The notes: a model not told the origin generated them from the sequence alone. DNA of 64,000 nucleotides from Epiperipatus broadwayi (GCA_028023455.1 JAQFVV010006203.1:8784876-8848875), one strand, 5' to 3'. Positions 46,522-58,455 are shown, counted from the stretch's first letter. Translations and numbers: made by a program.

Positions 46522-47012
46522 CAAGATATAATTCATGATGAGTAGTATTTTTTTTTATTTTACCAAGATGCTCTTCATACTAACTGTATTTTTCCATTAT
46601 CCCAAGATACAATTCATTCTGAAATAGTTTTTTTTTTCATTTTTCCAAGATGTATTTCACGCTGAACTAGTATTTTCCATTTACCCAAGATCCAATTTAT
46701 GCTGACTAGTATTTCTCCATTTTCTCAAAATGTAATTCATACCTAGCCTTTTTTCATTTTCCCATAACACAATCCATGCTGAACTAGAATTTGGTCATTT
46801 TTTCCAAGATGCAATTCATACTGATTAGTTTTTTTTTCATTTTCCCAAGATTCAATTCTGCCTGATTACTATTTTTTTCATTTTCTCAAGATGCATTTCA
46901 TGCTGGACTAATATTTTTCTACTTTTCCAAGATGCAATTCATGCTGAGTAGTATTTTTCCATTTTCCCAAGAAGCAATTTATACTGACTAGTATTTTTTC
47001 ATTTTTTTTCTC
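46522..47012 (+). repeat. Minisatellite, about 12 units of about 41 bp
   Basis: Each unit follows the pattern AAGATGCAATTCATGCTGA, then CTAGTATTTTT, then CCATTTTCCC. About twelve diverged units follow head to tail. No coding sense is seen. Confidence 0.8.
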
Positions 47013-47267
47013 ACATGGAACTTATGTACTCTCATCAAATGAGTCCAATTTTTATGAGACCATATGTCAATCTAATAGCAACTTCAACCTCTGCCATATG
47101 TTTTCGTTCATACTATCATGTCCTTCCATATATTTTTCTCAATATCACAGTTAAAAATTCTATGTAAACCTAATTTACATATGTATCTTGTTATGTAATA
47201 ATTATTTTTCATTCAATTACTGTAAATCATGTTTTCTTTCCTATCACAGACAAGATTATAATCCTTT

Positions 47268-48672
47268 ATTACATCTGTAGGTTATTTTACAATAGCATGT
47301 TGAAACCGCCGGAGGGCATTATTTCTATGATAGCACACAGAAATATGCCATTTAGGTGGCCTCCGCCGCTATTGAACATTCTATTTCTAATGCATAAACC
47401 TAAAAATAGTCTGTTGATATGGGAGGTACCAGATGCTGTGTTTATTTCTATGCTAATGCACAGAAACATGACATTTAGCCAATCTGCCTCAGAAGCTATC
47501 ATGTCAGCTTACAGCTCATATTTGGGCTAAGCATTTTGGATGTCCGATCACATTTCACTTTTGGCTACAGTATTGTCTGAGCGTGGCTGGAATTCCGATT
47601 GTCAAAACTATTTTAATATTCATTAAGACCACCTCCCCCTCTATCTCCCATGTTTTGGGAAGGTCTACTAACAATTATCAGCAGAATCTGCTTCCCTAGC
47701 CCCCATTTCCTGCTGAAAAAATGGGCTAAGTGTAGGCAAAAGTGCGATTCCTATCAAATCACGTTCTAAGTCACATTTCATGTGAGAACAACTGCGAGCT
47801 GATTAATCAAATGGCTGAAATAGGACAACTTTCCGAATATCAAAGAAAAGAAGGATTCTTCTCTGACTGCTGGAACCGGGTTATCAAACAAAACAGCTTG
47901 AAGCTGCATGCCTGCTGGGTTTTTTTCCTGAAGAGCCCAAAAAGTTGCTTTTAATTGCCGTATATATTGATGTTTTTTGGGAATTACCATCAAAACTTGG
48001 TCAACCTTCGAGTTTTTGGCATTCCGTTCTGTTAGCAATTAGAAACCCCCTCCCCCTTTCCCTCCCTCTCCCAAAGTTGGACTTTGGCTTGTAAATGTTA
48101 CTGTTAAATGGACAATAGATTTATTTATAATTTATAAAAATAAAACAAAACAAACCAAAAGAAAAGAAGTTTAATTGGCTGATTTTTTTGGTCGTACAAT
48201 ACCGAACTGAGAATATAATGGTTTAATGAGAAGAATAAAAACAAACAAAAAATTGGTAACTACTTTTTAAAATTCATTTTTAATTGATGCATTTTTTTTT
48301 TGGGTTGCCCAAATCGATTTGATAGCCGCCGTACTTTTTAAATGTGATAAACAACAACAAAAAAAAAATACATAGACCAAAAAAAAAAAACACCCCGGCC
48401 TCTTTGAAAATATAAATAATGAAAAGAATAAAAAAAAAATTAAGTACTTTTTTGTAAATTCATTTATTTGTAATTTTTTTATGCATTTGTTTTTGTGGTT
48501 GTGTTTAAACAATTTGATTTGATATTACTTTTATAAATGTGATAAACAAAAAAACCAAAGCCAACAAAAAAAAAAAACCCAGCCCCGGCATCATTATATT
48601 TATCTTTGTTTTCAAACCAACCACGCCCTCTGGCGGTTTCAACATGCTATTATAAAACAACCCATCTGTAAT
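47268..48672. mobile_element. 1.4-kb TIR element with a less AT-rich core
   Basis: The ends 47268-47317 and 48625-48672 are inverse repeats of about 49 bp, sharing 'aatagcatgttgaaaccgcc' and 'gagggc' in opposite order. Within it, 47300-48070 is visibly richer in G and C than the surroundings. Two similar segments, each with 'tttctatg', a 'gcacacagaaa' or 'gcacagaaa' string and 'catttag', lie about 130 bp apart (47329 and 47446). Open frames here (47297-47530, 47742-47954 and minus-strand counterparts) show no recognised domain, so the superfamily is unknown. Confidence 0.6.
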
Positions 48673-48765
48673 ATCATTAATCAATTTTTATCTAAAACTT
48701 CATGTTTTCAAATGCAATTTATGTAATCCTTTTTGAACCAAACAAAGTTATTTCCTTTAAAACAA

Positions 48766-48848
48766 TATCATAATAATAATAATAATAACAGCAACAACAA
48801 CAATAATAATAATAATAATAATAATAACAACAACAACAACAACAACAA
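48766..48848. repeat. AAT/AAC microsatellite
   Basis: A run of AAT then AAC triplets. The poly-Asn open frame through it is not a gene. Confidence 0.95.
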
Positions 48849-49928
48849 ATTTTTATTAAATTATTATAAAGCTAGGAAAGTCGGAAAGTCTGTTCTAAAA
48901 GTTAAAATTGCATTTATAATTAAGAATCACAAAGTTCTGTACTATGGTATTTGCTAGAGAATAATGACCACAATTCCTTTTTTTTATTATTTTGAATTTC
49001 TTAACTTGTATTTTTTAAAAAGTAAACATATTTCTAAAAAATCTAGGTGTAAACAAAAACTTTTTTTAATAATTCCTATATAAATATTTTGGAAAAATAA
49101 TCACAAATATTAAAATAAATTTCAGAAAATGTACAATTTTTTACTCATTACTAATAACAGTCAAAGAAGAGTTTACATGTTTATTTAAATACCAAGATTA
49201 AAGAATCTACCAATCGGCAATATTCTAAGCTTTTGTTGGCTGGTTGTAGTTTTCCTTTGAGAATTGCTGACATCTTTATATTTTTTTATTAATAAATCAA
49301 TTTTATTTCAGTTCCAGTTTTTTCTATCAAATGAATGTAAAATCAACAAAATACTGCTAAAAATAGTCACAAGACAGTGATTTAAAACTGAAGTACAACA
49401 GTATCATCAAATTTATTTTAAAGAGGGAGAAATACAATTTGCTACTACTAAAATAATTATCAAAAAGAAAAAAAGTGTTGCCCTAAAATCATGTGATCTT
49501 CAGGCTTTTAATTTCATTATTCTATGACTACCTTTATTTAAGATTCAGTTATTATTTTAAAAAAGTGAAGATTTAAAATTATTTTTGTTGAGAATACTCT
49601 TAATACATTAGTTCTTATTACAATACTTCTTGTTTTTCTATCATTATATTTTTAACAATCATGGAGGCAGAAAACATTCCATCAAATAAAATTCCACCAT
49701 ATGCTGTAAATATAAACAAAAATTTTAGCTATTATAGTTTAATTTTCTGAATTAATATTTGGTCCACAAAGATATTGGATATTTTTAAAAATTGAGCCAA
49801 TACATTTTAAATTTGAGAAATGACTTTTATTTTATGTTATTTAATATTTTGTCCATTATAACCAATAAGTAATGAAAATCACAATATTAAATATTCTGCA
49901 CTTACTGAATTTCCAATAACTAGTAATA

Positions 49929-50803
49929 AATGTAAATTAGCAATCAGGCTAATGCACATGCGCCTTACAGATAACTATACGTAAATAATACTAACATTCT
50001 CAAACACATGATAAAGTCTTTAGAAAAGGCAGAATGAATCCATCTAACTTTTCGACCCAAATGTTTAAGTATGGGTAAATCTTAAGTGTTTCGATATGAG
50101 AGTATGACAATATTAAACAGTCATTTTAAATTACTTTAATATGCTTGGATGAATGACGATTACGAAATTATTTAAAATTTACTATATGTCATTCTTGATT
50201 GAAATTAAACATATACATAATTAAGTATTTATTTATACAGTGCTATGTTGATAAATTGTAAATGTAAATTAGCGATCAGGCTAATGCACATGTGCCTTAC
50301 AGATAACTATATGTAAATAATACTAACATTCTCAAACACAAGATAAAGTCTTTAGAAAAGGCAGAATGTTAGTATTATTTACGTATAGTTATCTGTAAGG
50401 CACATGTGCATTAGCCTGATCGCTAATTTACATTTACAATTTATCAACATAGCACTGTATAAATAATACTTAACTATGTATATGTTTAATTTCAATCAAG
50501 AATGACATATAGTAAATTTTAAATAATTTCGCAAGCTCATTCATCCAAGCATATTAAAATAATTTAAAATGACTGTTTAATATTGTCACACTCTCATATT
50601 GAAACACTTAAGATTAACCCATACTTAAACATTTGGGTCAAAAAGTTAGATGGATTCATTCTTCCTTTTCTAAAGACTTTATCTTGTGTTTGAGAATGTT
50701 AGTATTATTTACGTATAGTTATCTGTAAGGCGCATGTGCATTAGCCTGATCGCTAATTTACATTTACAATTTATCAACATAGCTCTGTATAAATAAATAC
50801 TTA
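49929..50803. repeat. 339-bp-unit repeat family, locus 3 (tandem plus inverted copies)
   Basis: The left half is a partial head-to-tail dimer of a unit starting 'aatgtaaattagc' (49929 and about 50260). From about 50366 the sequence reverses and the same dimer runs back to 50803. Shared strings include 'gctaatgcacatgcgcctta', 'gataaagtctttagaaaagg' and 'actatatgtcattcttgatt'. A 14-bp direct repeat AATAACTAGTAATA flanks it at 49915-49928 and 50804-50817. No open frame is present. Confidence 0.85.
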
Positions 50804-51311
50804 AATAACTAGTAATATATTTTTGTCCAGTATTAATAGAATTTCACTATCTTTTTTTTTTTTTTTTTTGCTTTCTTTTTTATAATTTCTTCTTTATCTA
50901 TTATTAATTTGAAAATAATTCAAGTTTTATTATATGTTAATACACATATTATATATACTAATTGTATGAATACACAATGTAATATTCAAACTATTTATCA
51001 ATCAAAGTGCTTAATTTAATCCCTTTCCTCTGATACATTATTTAATGGAAATATTAATCAATAATTTTATTATTCAAAATTTTAAATACAAAAACATGAA
51101 AGAAAAAAAATGAAAAATAGAGATGTTTTGTTATTTCCTGTCAAAATTATTATAGAACTGATGGTCAAATTTATTAGCATTAGATAAAAAGCAGGGACCA
51201 TTAAGAACATATTCTATTTAGGTACAATAATATATCACCACATTTTAACTACTCACTATATCACAACAAAATATTAAATATTTGTGAATATCTGAAACTG
51301 AGCATCTTATA

Positions 51312-51568
51312 GTGTTTTCCTGAAGATTTATGATGATGGTGTTCTAGCTGTATTTTTATATTGGAATATTTCCATCATCTAATGTGTGTGTTGAATGTCT
51401 TTAGAAAAGTTTAATTTTATTTAAATATTCCAAATGCATTCAACTGTTGGTTTGCTGTGATATTACTAACAATTGAATGCATTTGGAATATTTAAATAAA
51501 GTTAAATTTTTCTAAAGACATTCAATACACATATTAGATTATGGAAATAGTCCAATATAAAAATACAA
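51312..51568. repeat. Fold-back insertion with 13-bp target duplication
   Basis: The right arm (about 51463-51568) is the near reverse complement of 51350-51455 (shared 'gaatgcatttggaatattta' and 'aaagacattcaa'). About 38 extra bases at the left, including CCTGAAGA, precede the left arm. Direct repeats TGAGCATCTTATA occur at 51299-51311 and 51569-51581. The layout (left tail, inverted arms, 13-14 bp duplication) mirrors the Penelope-like element at 21.3 kb. Confidence 0.75.
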
Positions 51569-52579
51569 TGAGCATCTTATACTTTTGTTGGAAATACTAT
51601 ATTTGTTTGTTATTCCAATATATTTTATTTCCAGTTTCAATATTCTTATTAACAGACTATTGTGTAACATTTTGAAAAGTGTCTGGTTTGTTATATTTTA
51701 CTGAAATACTAAAAAAAATGTCCATAATATGCTGCTTTTCATTTTAAGGTTTATTTAATTAAATGTGTAAATTTATAGAAAATAAATGGAACACTCTCAA
51801 AGGTTAATTGTGTAATAATTGTTTGTTGCTTTAAATGTTCAAAAGAAAACTTGTATCTAATAAGTTGCTGGGTGAAGGTATAAACATTGTTCACTTGCCC
51901 TAATATAATGTTGCGTCAGAAATTTTCTAATTTGAATTCATTTGGAGAGTGGAAGGAAGTATCACTTTATTGGAATCGTTTGATGTCAAGGAGTAGAATA
52001 CCCTCTATATATAATAAGGATTGTATTATTCAATACTAAAATATCACACAAAATAAACTACTATAATTTAATCTACAAGTCATGGCTTTGTGCTGTAGAA
52101 TATATTATGTTTTAAAAAAATAAGTAACTATTTGTCTGTATTTGTCAGTGATATTTTTTTCTTCATTCTATAATTTTTTCTCTAGCATAAATAACTTTTG
52201 AATTTTGAATAATAGTATTGCTAGACTAATTTTTGTTATTGGCTTTTTGGATGACAGGGCGTACTGCTTTTGCAATTTTGTCATTCACCAGCCACTTTAC
52301 TTATACTATGCCACCAAAAACAAGCCAATAGCTTGGAAACAATTTGGAAGATCTTTTTAGCATTATAGTCTACCATCCATTGATTATTTGTCTTTACATA
52401 GATGGTGCTGGGGTGAAGAGAAATAGACAATTGCCATCTAATGATTTTAATAATATTTCTTAATTAATGTATCTAAATTCAAAAATTGTAATGCTTAAAA
52501 TAATAAATTGATCTACATTGTTTATTATCTTTATTTTTATTATTTTGGAATATTTATTTTTATTATTTTCTTGTTTTAG

Positions 52580-52636
52580 TTGGATGTTCTTATAGACAAT
52601 GTTAGCAGAGGACTATTATGGGTTCGCTTATCATGG
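52580..52636 (+). CDS. CDP-alcohol phosphatidyltransferase-like gene, exon 3
   Basis: The exon has 19 codons in phase 0 after acceptor TTGTTTTAG and before donor GTGAGT. It reads LDVLIDNVSRGLLWVRLSW. It supplies D-x3-D, the second half of the family signature, in exact register with exon 2 (G-A-W-L-D-V-L-I-D). In characterised members these aspartates bind the divalent metal and take part in catalysis, so the active site looks complete. A hydrophobic membrane segment begins here. Confidence 0.88.
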
Positions 52637-52836
52637 GTGAGTCAAGAACTAAAGATGTCTATAATATTTGATGACATTTAGACAAATTGTGACTTTCTTT
52701 TTTATATTAAGATGTTTTAGTTATTTTTTAAAAAAAAATTTATTCAATATCTTCAATATGCTTATTATTTTTTTCTTTTATTAACTTTGATTAATATTGC
52801 ACTATGGGTAAAATATCAAACTTTTTAATATTGTAG
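52637..52836 (+). other. Intron 3 (200 bp)
   Basis: A short intron with GTGAGT donor and TTGTAG acceptor, phase 0. It is AT-rich with no insertion. Confidence 0.8.
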
Positions 52837-52957
52837 TGGGGATTCTTTATATCTTGTTTGGAATGGATTACTTTTGTATGTACTCACAGTATGGGTTTGC
52901 AATGGAAACAATCTCAGAAAACTTACCCATGGATAGTTCAAAAAGTTTTAGATAAAG
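52837..52957 (+). CDS. CDP-alcohol phosphatidyltransferase-like gene, exon 4
   Basis: The exon has 40 codons plus one base. It starts WGFFISCLEWITFVCTHSMG, continuing a membrane segment, and is followed by a hydrophilic loop with 'WKQSQKTYPWIVQKVLDK'. The donor after the last base is GTTAGT, a slightly weak but acceptable site. About 124 residues are now accounted for. Animal phosphatidylinositol synthase is a little over 200, so roughly 80-100 residues with further membrane segments are missing and must lie downstream. No continuation exon was recognised between 52958 and 64000. Confidence 0.82.
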
Positions 52958-54064
52958 GTTAGTTTTTTAAAATATTTTTATTACTAATATGTGTTTCTGT
53001 ACTATTTCCATATATTGGGATTTATTCTTCATTAGCACACACTACTACATATTTCTTTTAAACTACAATTAATCTTTCACATTTCAAATAATGGTTGTAG
53101 GCATTTGAAAAAAAAAAAGACAACATATGCTAATAGAAGTTCAATTCAGACATATTTAGCTGTTGTATATGATTTTTATAATTATAATTTTTTTTAAACA
53201 AAAATTTCTAATCAAATTTTATATAATTTTGTAAAATATTTATATACATAAAAATCAGGCATTAAATTTTAATTTCATTTTTTTTTTTTAGTAACATCAA
53301 AATAATAAATTCGTTAAACTAATAATAAAACAAACATTTTCTCACTTATACATATTGTAACAGTATGGATGGATTAAAGAAATGTCCTTCAACTTCTGGT
53401 GTCCTTTTATAGAACATGAACTTATGTGTTGAGACTCTTAAAATTCTACTTAAATTTTTGCTGAATGAAAATATTGTTTATACAATCAGTAAATTAAGTA
53501 TAAATGTTGATCGAAATCGAGGTTCTGCAATAGCGTATACTCCAAATATACTTAAAATGAAAATAAATTACTATCTCAAGGAATTTATAACAATACTAAT
53601 ACTGTGACTATAAATTGATATGGGATGAGGGAATTTATAAATAACTACTATGAACCTATACAATAAAAAAACATCCATCTTTTATTTACATCGTTGATAA
53701 ACAATAATAAACAATGTCATTAATAATGTAATGGCTCCAATTATTTCATAGCATTTAACTTCAGGAGCTTGCTAGATAAAAATTTTTTTCTAGAATTCAA
53801 AATAAAGTCTTTGGGTGAGTGAAACAAGCCAAAGAATATTATATAAAATGATGACATCCTTTAGTTTGTTCCCATCAACTGTAACATAAATACTATAATC
53901 TGTGCTAACTATCTAATCATTCATAATAAGCCTGTGTTTTAGTTATTACATTGTAGAGATGTCTGCCCATCCTTGCATATATATTAAATGGATTATGTCC
54001 TGTAAATGTGGGGTTCAGATTGACCTTAGGTCAACATGGGTGTGACAAGAATCTCGGCCTTAGG
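52958..54064. other. Start of intron 4, AT-rich
   Basis: No supported coding exon is seen. The open frame 53416-53607 has no motif and does not begin at a phase-compatible acceptor with membrane-protein character. Confidence 0.5.
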
Positions 54065-54335
54065 GTGGCCTTCGAGCATTCCATCATCAGATTTTCAATT
54101 GGATGGATGGTTGAAGAGTTGGAGTGTGTAATAGATTGGAGCCTGTCCATTAAAGTATTAAGATTGTTTATCTTAATATATATCTGAGCACTTATAGTAT
54201 ATATGTGTGGGAGATGATAATCTGGACCAACTAATGATTGCTGGTTTAGCCTGAAATACATATATTGGTGATTATTTATCTTTTCAGCATATATGTGCTT
54301 GAGTGTATCAGTGTTATTAGATAGAATGGAGAGTG
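54065..54335 (+). repeat. Dispersed repeat, copy of 2228-2480
   Basis: Shared strings are 'cagattttcaat', 'agtattaagattg' or 'agtttggagattt', 'tctggaccaact', 'aaatacatatattgg' and 'ttatctttt'. The minus strand at about 54075-54095 has CTGATGA followed by TGGAATGCTCGAAGG, which is hammerhead-like at the heptamer only. The minus-strand frame 54031-54390 is a shadow of the repeat. Confidence 0.6.
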
Positions 54336-57300
54336 GTGGATCAGGTGAAAGTCTGTGCTCATATACCCTATATATTACATATATAGACACAGGTATATAT
54401 AAGCCTGTGTTTCAGTTATTACTCACCCCTTATAATGAATGTGCACACAGATCTATCAATACAATTAATATTATTGTTTCATTTGGCCAGTAAACATACT
54501 ATCTCCGAAAATTCTAGAATAAAAAAACAAACAAAATATATATGCATAGTAAAAGTAATAATAGTAGATCAAGTTTTATTAAATTTGAGAAAAAGACTTT
54601 TAAAGAGTGTTTTGTATAAAATAGTTCTTTATTCAAAATCCTGTGATTAATGAAGCTTGACGCGAATAGTAAATGAATTGGTTCCAGGCAGTTATTTCTT
54701 CATGTTAAGTCAATTGTCTTTATATTTCGTCCGATGGTGCAATCTTCTAGAAATTTCCATTTATTATATAAACAACTCTCAATGTATTCTAGTATAGCAA
54801 TGATAAAATAATATATTTTATAATGGGATAAATTTCTTATCTCATAGTTTCTTACAGAAAGAGTTTCACAATATTTACTCCATTATCAAAATTTTGAAAT
54901 AAAGTTGATAAATAGGATTCTTTTGCAATAATTACTTCCAAACACCTAAATGCATGTCATCAGATTTATAAGCAGAAATTGGAAGGGTCAAGACAGTTGC
55001 CCCTTTTCTATCTAGCTTTTAGCAATGCATCCTATTATCTGAATACCAAAAATAGATTTTTAAAAGAAATACATCCGATGTTATCAGCTGCTAATTCAAG
55101 TTGCAAGTAAGTTGTAATAAAATTTATATTTTAGAAGTCATAAGCTTTAAATAAAATTATAAGATTGGTTTGATCCATTTTACATTTATTCAACATGTGG
55201 TTATGGGCATATATTGTGATAAAATTCAGTTAATGATGGCACTTTATGTTTTTGAAATAGGAAGTATTGTACAAAAAATGCAGAAGTCATAATTACGTGG
55301 TTTATTTACTTTTTCAATGTCTTTTCCTTTTTTTGAATTAATATATATGTCCATTATTTTTTTTCATTCACTTTTTCTCTTAAGTATTTTAAATTCATAT
55401 TTTAGAAATTATAAGCTTTTAGTATTTCGAAGTTCATTCGTTCCTCTCATTTTTTATATATTTTAGTTACTTGATTTGATCAAGCATAATTGTACAAAAT
55501 TTGTGCTTTAATTTTTTAATTATTGATATAAATTGTGATTTTGTAATGAATGGTCATATTGCGACAACATATGGGTTATTTGATGTAATTTATTGCTTGG
55601 ATGTGTCAGTGGTGATTTTGCAATTATTAGAATTCAAAATGGGGAGAGAACACTCTTAATCTGTACCTATCTATCTTTATTATATTCATTTTTTAAAAAG
55701 AAAGAATGATTAGATGCTTATGATTTCTTCTTTGATCACACATTGGGATTCTCTAAGTGTTGACTGGTTTCTACTGGTTACACACACACACATATATATA
55801 TATATATTGTAATGGCATACATATGCCGTTATATTATTTTAAAACTAAAATAAAAGGGGAAAATAAATCTTAAATAAAATTGATTTATTAAAAACTAAAA
55901 GCCAAAATTAAAAGAGTTATGTTAACATAGATATATATCGCACAGATGGAAAACTTTAAAACTTTTTTTTTTTTAAAAAAAAGAAAAGTATTTAAAAGTA
56001 CTTTTTTTGGAAAAAAAAAAACATAAGATCTAAAGATAGATAAATATTTTTAAAAGAAAAAGTTGTATAAAAGAAAATAAAAATAAATGTTAATTAATTT
56101 CTATTCAAAAGTCATATTTGTATCTTAAAATGGAAGTGATTGTTTTATTAATTAAATCTTAAGCAGTTGAGCCCTTGGGAACTGTCTAATAGAAAAGTCA
56201 AATAAGAAAAAAAATAGATTGACCAATGCAAGCACAAAGCCACAACACAGACCAAAAATAGAACATTAGAATCAGTGACATCATGTTAGTTTGATCCAGA
56301 GGATTGGAGATAAGGAGGCAAGATACTATAAAAAGAAAAATAATTGAAGTTAAAGGGGGTGATTGACTATTCATAGAATGATGCTGACCAGTTAAAACAT
56401 CTTACAGCTAGCTATATTGTGGACTCCGTGATGTAAAAGTCATGCAATAGATTTTGTTTTCTTTATCTGTGCCAGCTGAGACAAACTCCCGATGATGGTT
56501 ACATGATAGAATGAACGTTTTGCAGCTGTTACATTTCCAAGAAACTTTGGCAAATAATATAATCAGTGAGGGAATTCATAAAATGGACAAAGTATATAGG
56601 AGTCAGCAGGATCAAATGGAAAGTATAGACTTTTATAAATATGAACTTTTAGATCTCTCATACAAGTTTTTTTTAATGTGCCTACTAAACACAATTTTTA
56701 AATGAACTCTTAATCTGACTAAAGAACTTTTTCAAATATGTAAACCTCTTAAGAAAATTTCTTATCTGACTGAACATAAATTCAAACTATTCTTTTTTTT
56801 TTTGTATAATGTTTGCTAATCACTTCTATTTTTATGTTTCAGTTATAATTTATTTTATGTTTTGTTTAATAACTAATTATAAAAGTGTATTAAATTTAAA
56901 GTTGAGTGTAGATAGCTGCATAGATTCGTTTAAGTTTGTTCGTTTTAAGGGGGTTAAATTTCAGACTATTTGTTTGTCTCATAGTTAAGTTGATGTTAGT
57001 AGAGATATATGGGTGTTTATATTAATGCAATGTGAAGTTGTTAGCATACAGGGCAAAGCCCAACTGAATGCATGACCCAAAGATGTAGTCATTGCATTGC
57101 AATGTACGATGTATTTCCTGTGACATTGACTTCCTTTAGCTCTATGGATAGGGTCTATAAGTCAGCAGATAGACCCTTCTCCCCCATATGTAGCATTTCT
57201 CTTTAAATATTTTATATACATGATTCCTTCGCCAAACAGATGCACATTCCTATTCTGGATGAGGATCATGTCCTTTAAATAATATCATGCTGCAGATGCA

Positions 57301-57868
57301 CATTCCTGTTGGCGTGGTTTTATGTTAGCATATTCATATTGCATTGTTTGCATCTGTATATCAGGAAGCAAGCATTGGTTTGGCTTTGAACTTTTAGCCT
57401 GAGATTGAATTTTTTTTTTAAGTTTTTAATTGTGTGATCTATGTAGCATATCTATACTCAACATTATAAAACAAACTTTTATAAACTGACCATCTGTGTA
57501 GATTTTCTAAAATAATAATTTAAATTTAAAATTAATATCTAAATTTATTCCTCAAATTTATATATGTGCATATGTGCATCAATAAATGTTTTTTTTTGTG
57601 TGTGTATTATTACTGGCAGTGGCTTATTTTATTTTAATATTAAAAATATATTTTAAGAATATAAATCTTTTTTTTTATTAAAACTTATAAGAATTTATTT
57701 ATATATTAAATCTCTGCATCTCCTTGAGCTAGTGGCATGGGCTAATGGTCAATAATAAAATAAAATTGGATTTTAACAGTATCTGCCTACTATACAAATT
57801 TTCAAGATTCAAGTGGCCTGGTGGTACCCTGTATGGCAGATATATCCAATTACACCCCAGCTGTTATA

Positions 57869-57906
<38 letters not shown>

Positions 57907-58212
57907 AAATACATGAAAGCAGGCAACATTTAAACAGTATCAATAGCAATCAACAATATCCCTCTGTTTGGTATATATTGATGCTATATTTGTATATGTT
58001 TCATGCCGATTTGTATTTAAATACTTTAAACTGTTGTAGGGAAAATTTAAAAAAATATTTTATTAAAAATTTATTAAAAGGGGATGCAGACATGTATATG
58101 TATGTGTAGAAAGGGTCAGAAATAATTAGCTTAGATTTACAAAATCTAGAAAATTCCTTACAAATATAGATAAATAATTAAGTAATTTACATTAAATTTA
58201 CTTAAATTTTTT
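54336..58212. other. AT-rich non-coding stretch
   Basis: No supported gene is seen. 55490-55660 resembles the 32.6-32.8 kb repeat. TA/CA runs lie at 55786-55808 and 57872-57906. At 56488-56515 a 'cgatgatggttacat...gaacgtttt' string resembles a decayed Penelope-type hammerhead. The frame 56511-56705 has no motif. 57050-57330 has a more mixed composition without recognisable identity. Confidence 0.5.
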
Positions 58213-58455
58213 AAAATAGAAATAAAACAAACTAACTCCTTTTTAAAACTTGTTTTTTATATGACTATAATCATGAAGAAAAAAATCCAACATTTTGACT
58301 ATTTTATATAGTCTTTTTCAAGGCACACTTATCTCACTCCCCTTTCCTTGAAAAAGACTATATAAAATAGTTGAAACGTCGGATTTTTTTCCATGATTAT
58401 AGTCATATAAAAAACAAGTTTTAAAAAGGAGTTAGTTTGTTTTATTTCTATTTTT
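58213..58455. repeat. Fold-back with hammerhead-like core in each arm
   Basis: The arms 58213-58323 and 58346-58455 are reverse complements with few differences, around a 22-bp spacer. At the inner end each arm reads CCTTGAAAAA, GACTAT, ATAAA, ATAGT(T/C), (G/A)AAA(C/T)GT(C/T), GG. The flanking regions 58138-58212 and 58582-58660 are themselves similar to each other, so a target duplication cannot be judged. Confidence 0.7.
58346..58384 (+). ncRNA. Hammerhead-like motif (decayed heptamer)
   Basis: Stem II GACTAT with ATAGTT (a C in the other arm restores the G-C pair), GAAAC, palindrome ACGT, C (GUC triplet) and stem I TCC with GGA are all present. The CUGANGA heptamer reads TTGAAAAA, so self-cleavage of this copy is unlikely. 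Confidence 0.4.

Larger units (their letters stand above)
34647..52579 (+). other. Intron 2 (about 17.9 kb)
   Basis: The donor is GTGAGT at 34647 and the acceptor TTGTTTTAG ends at 52579, phase 0. It holds the transposons and repeats listed separately. Remaining stretches such as 34740-35820, 35910-36310, 39850-42800, 44610-45980, 48850-49910, 50820-51300 and 51590-52560 are AT-rich with no supported gene. 40140-40560 and 41380-41700 have more mixed composition and may be unrecognised repeats. 42665-42725 has a CA run. Confidence 0.75.

Noticed and set aside
54031-54390. 119-codon minus-strand open frame
   Set aside because: It overlaps a dispersed repeat also present at 2.2-2.5 kb, where the frame is not kept.
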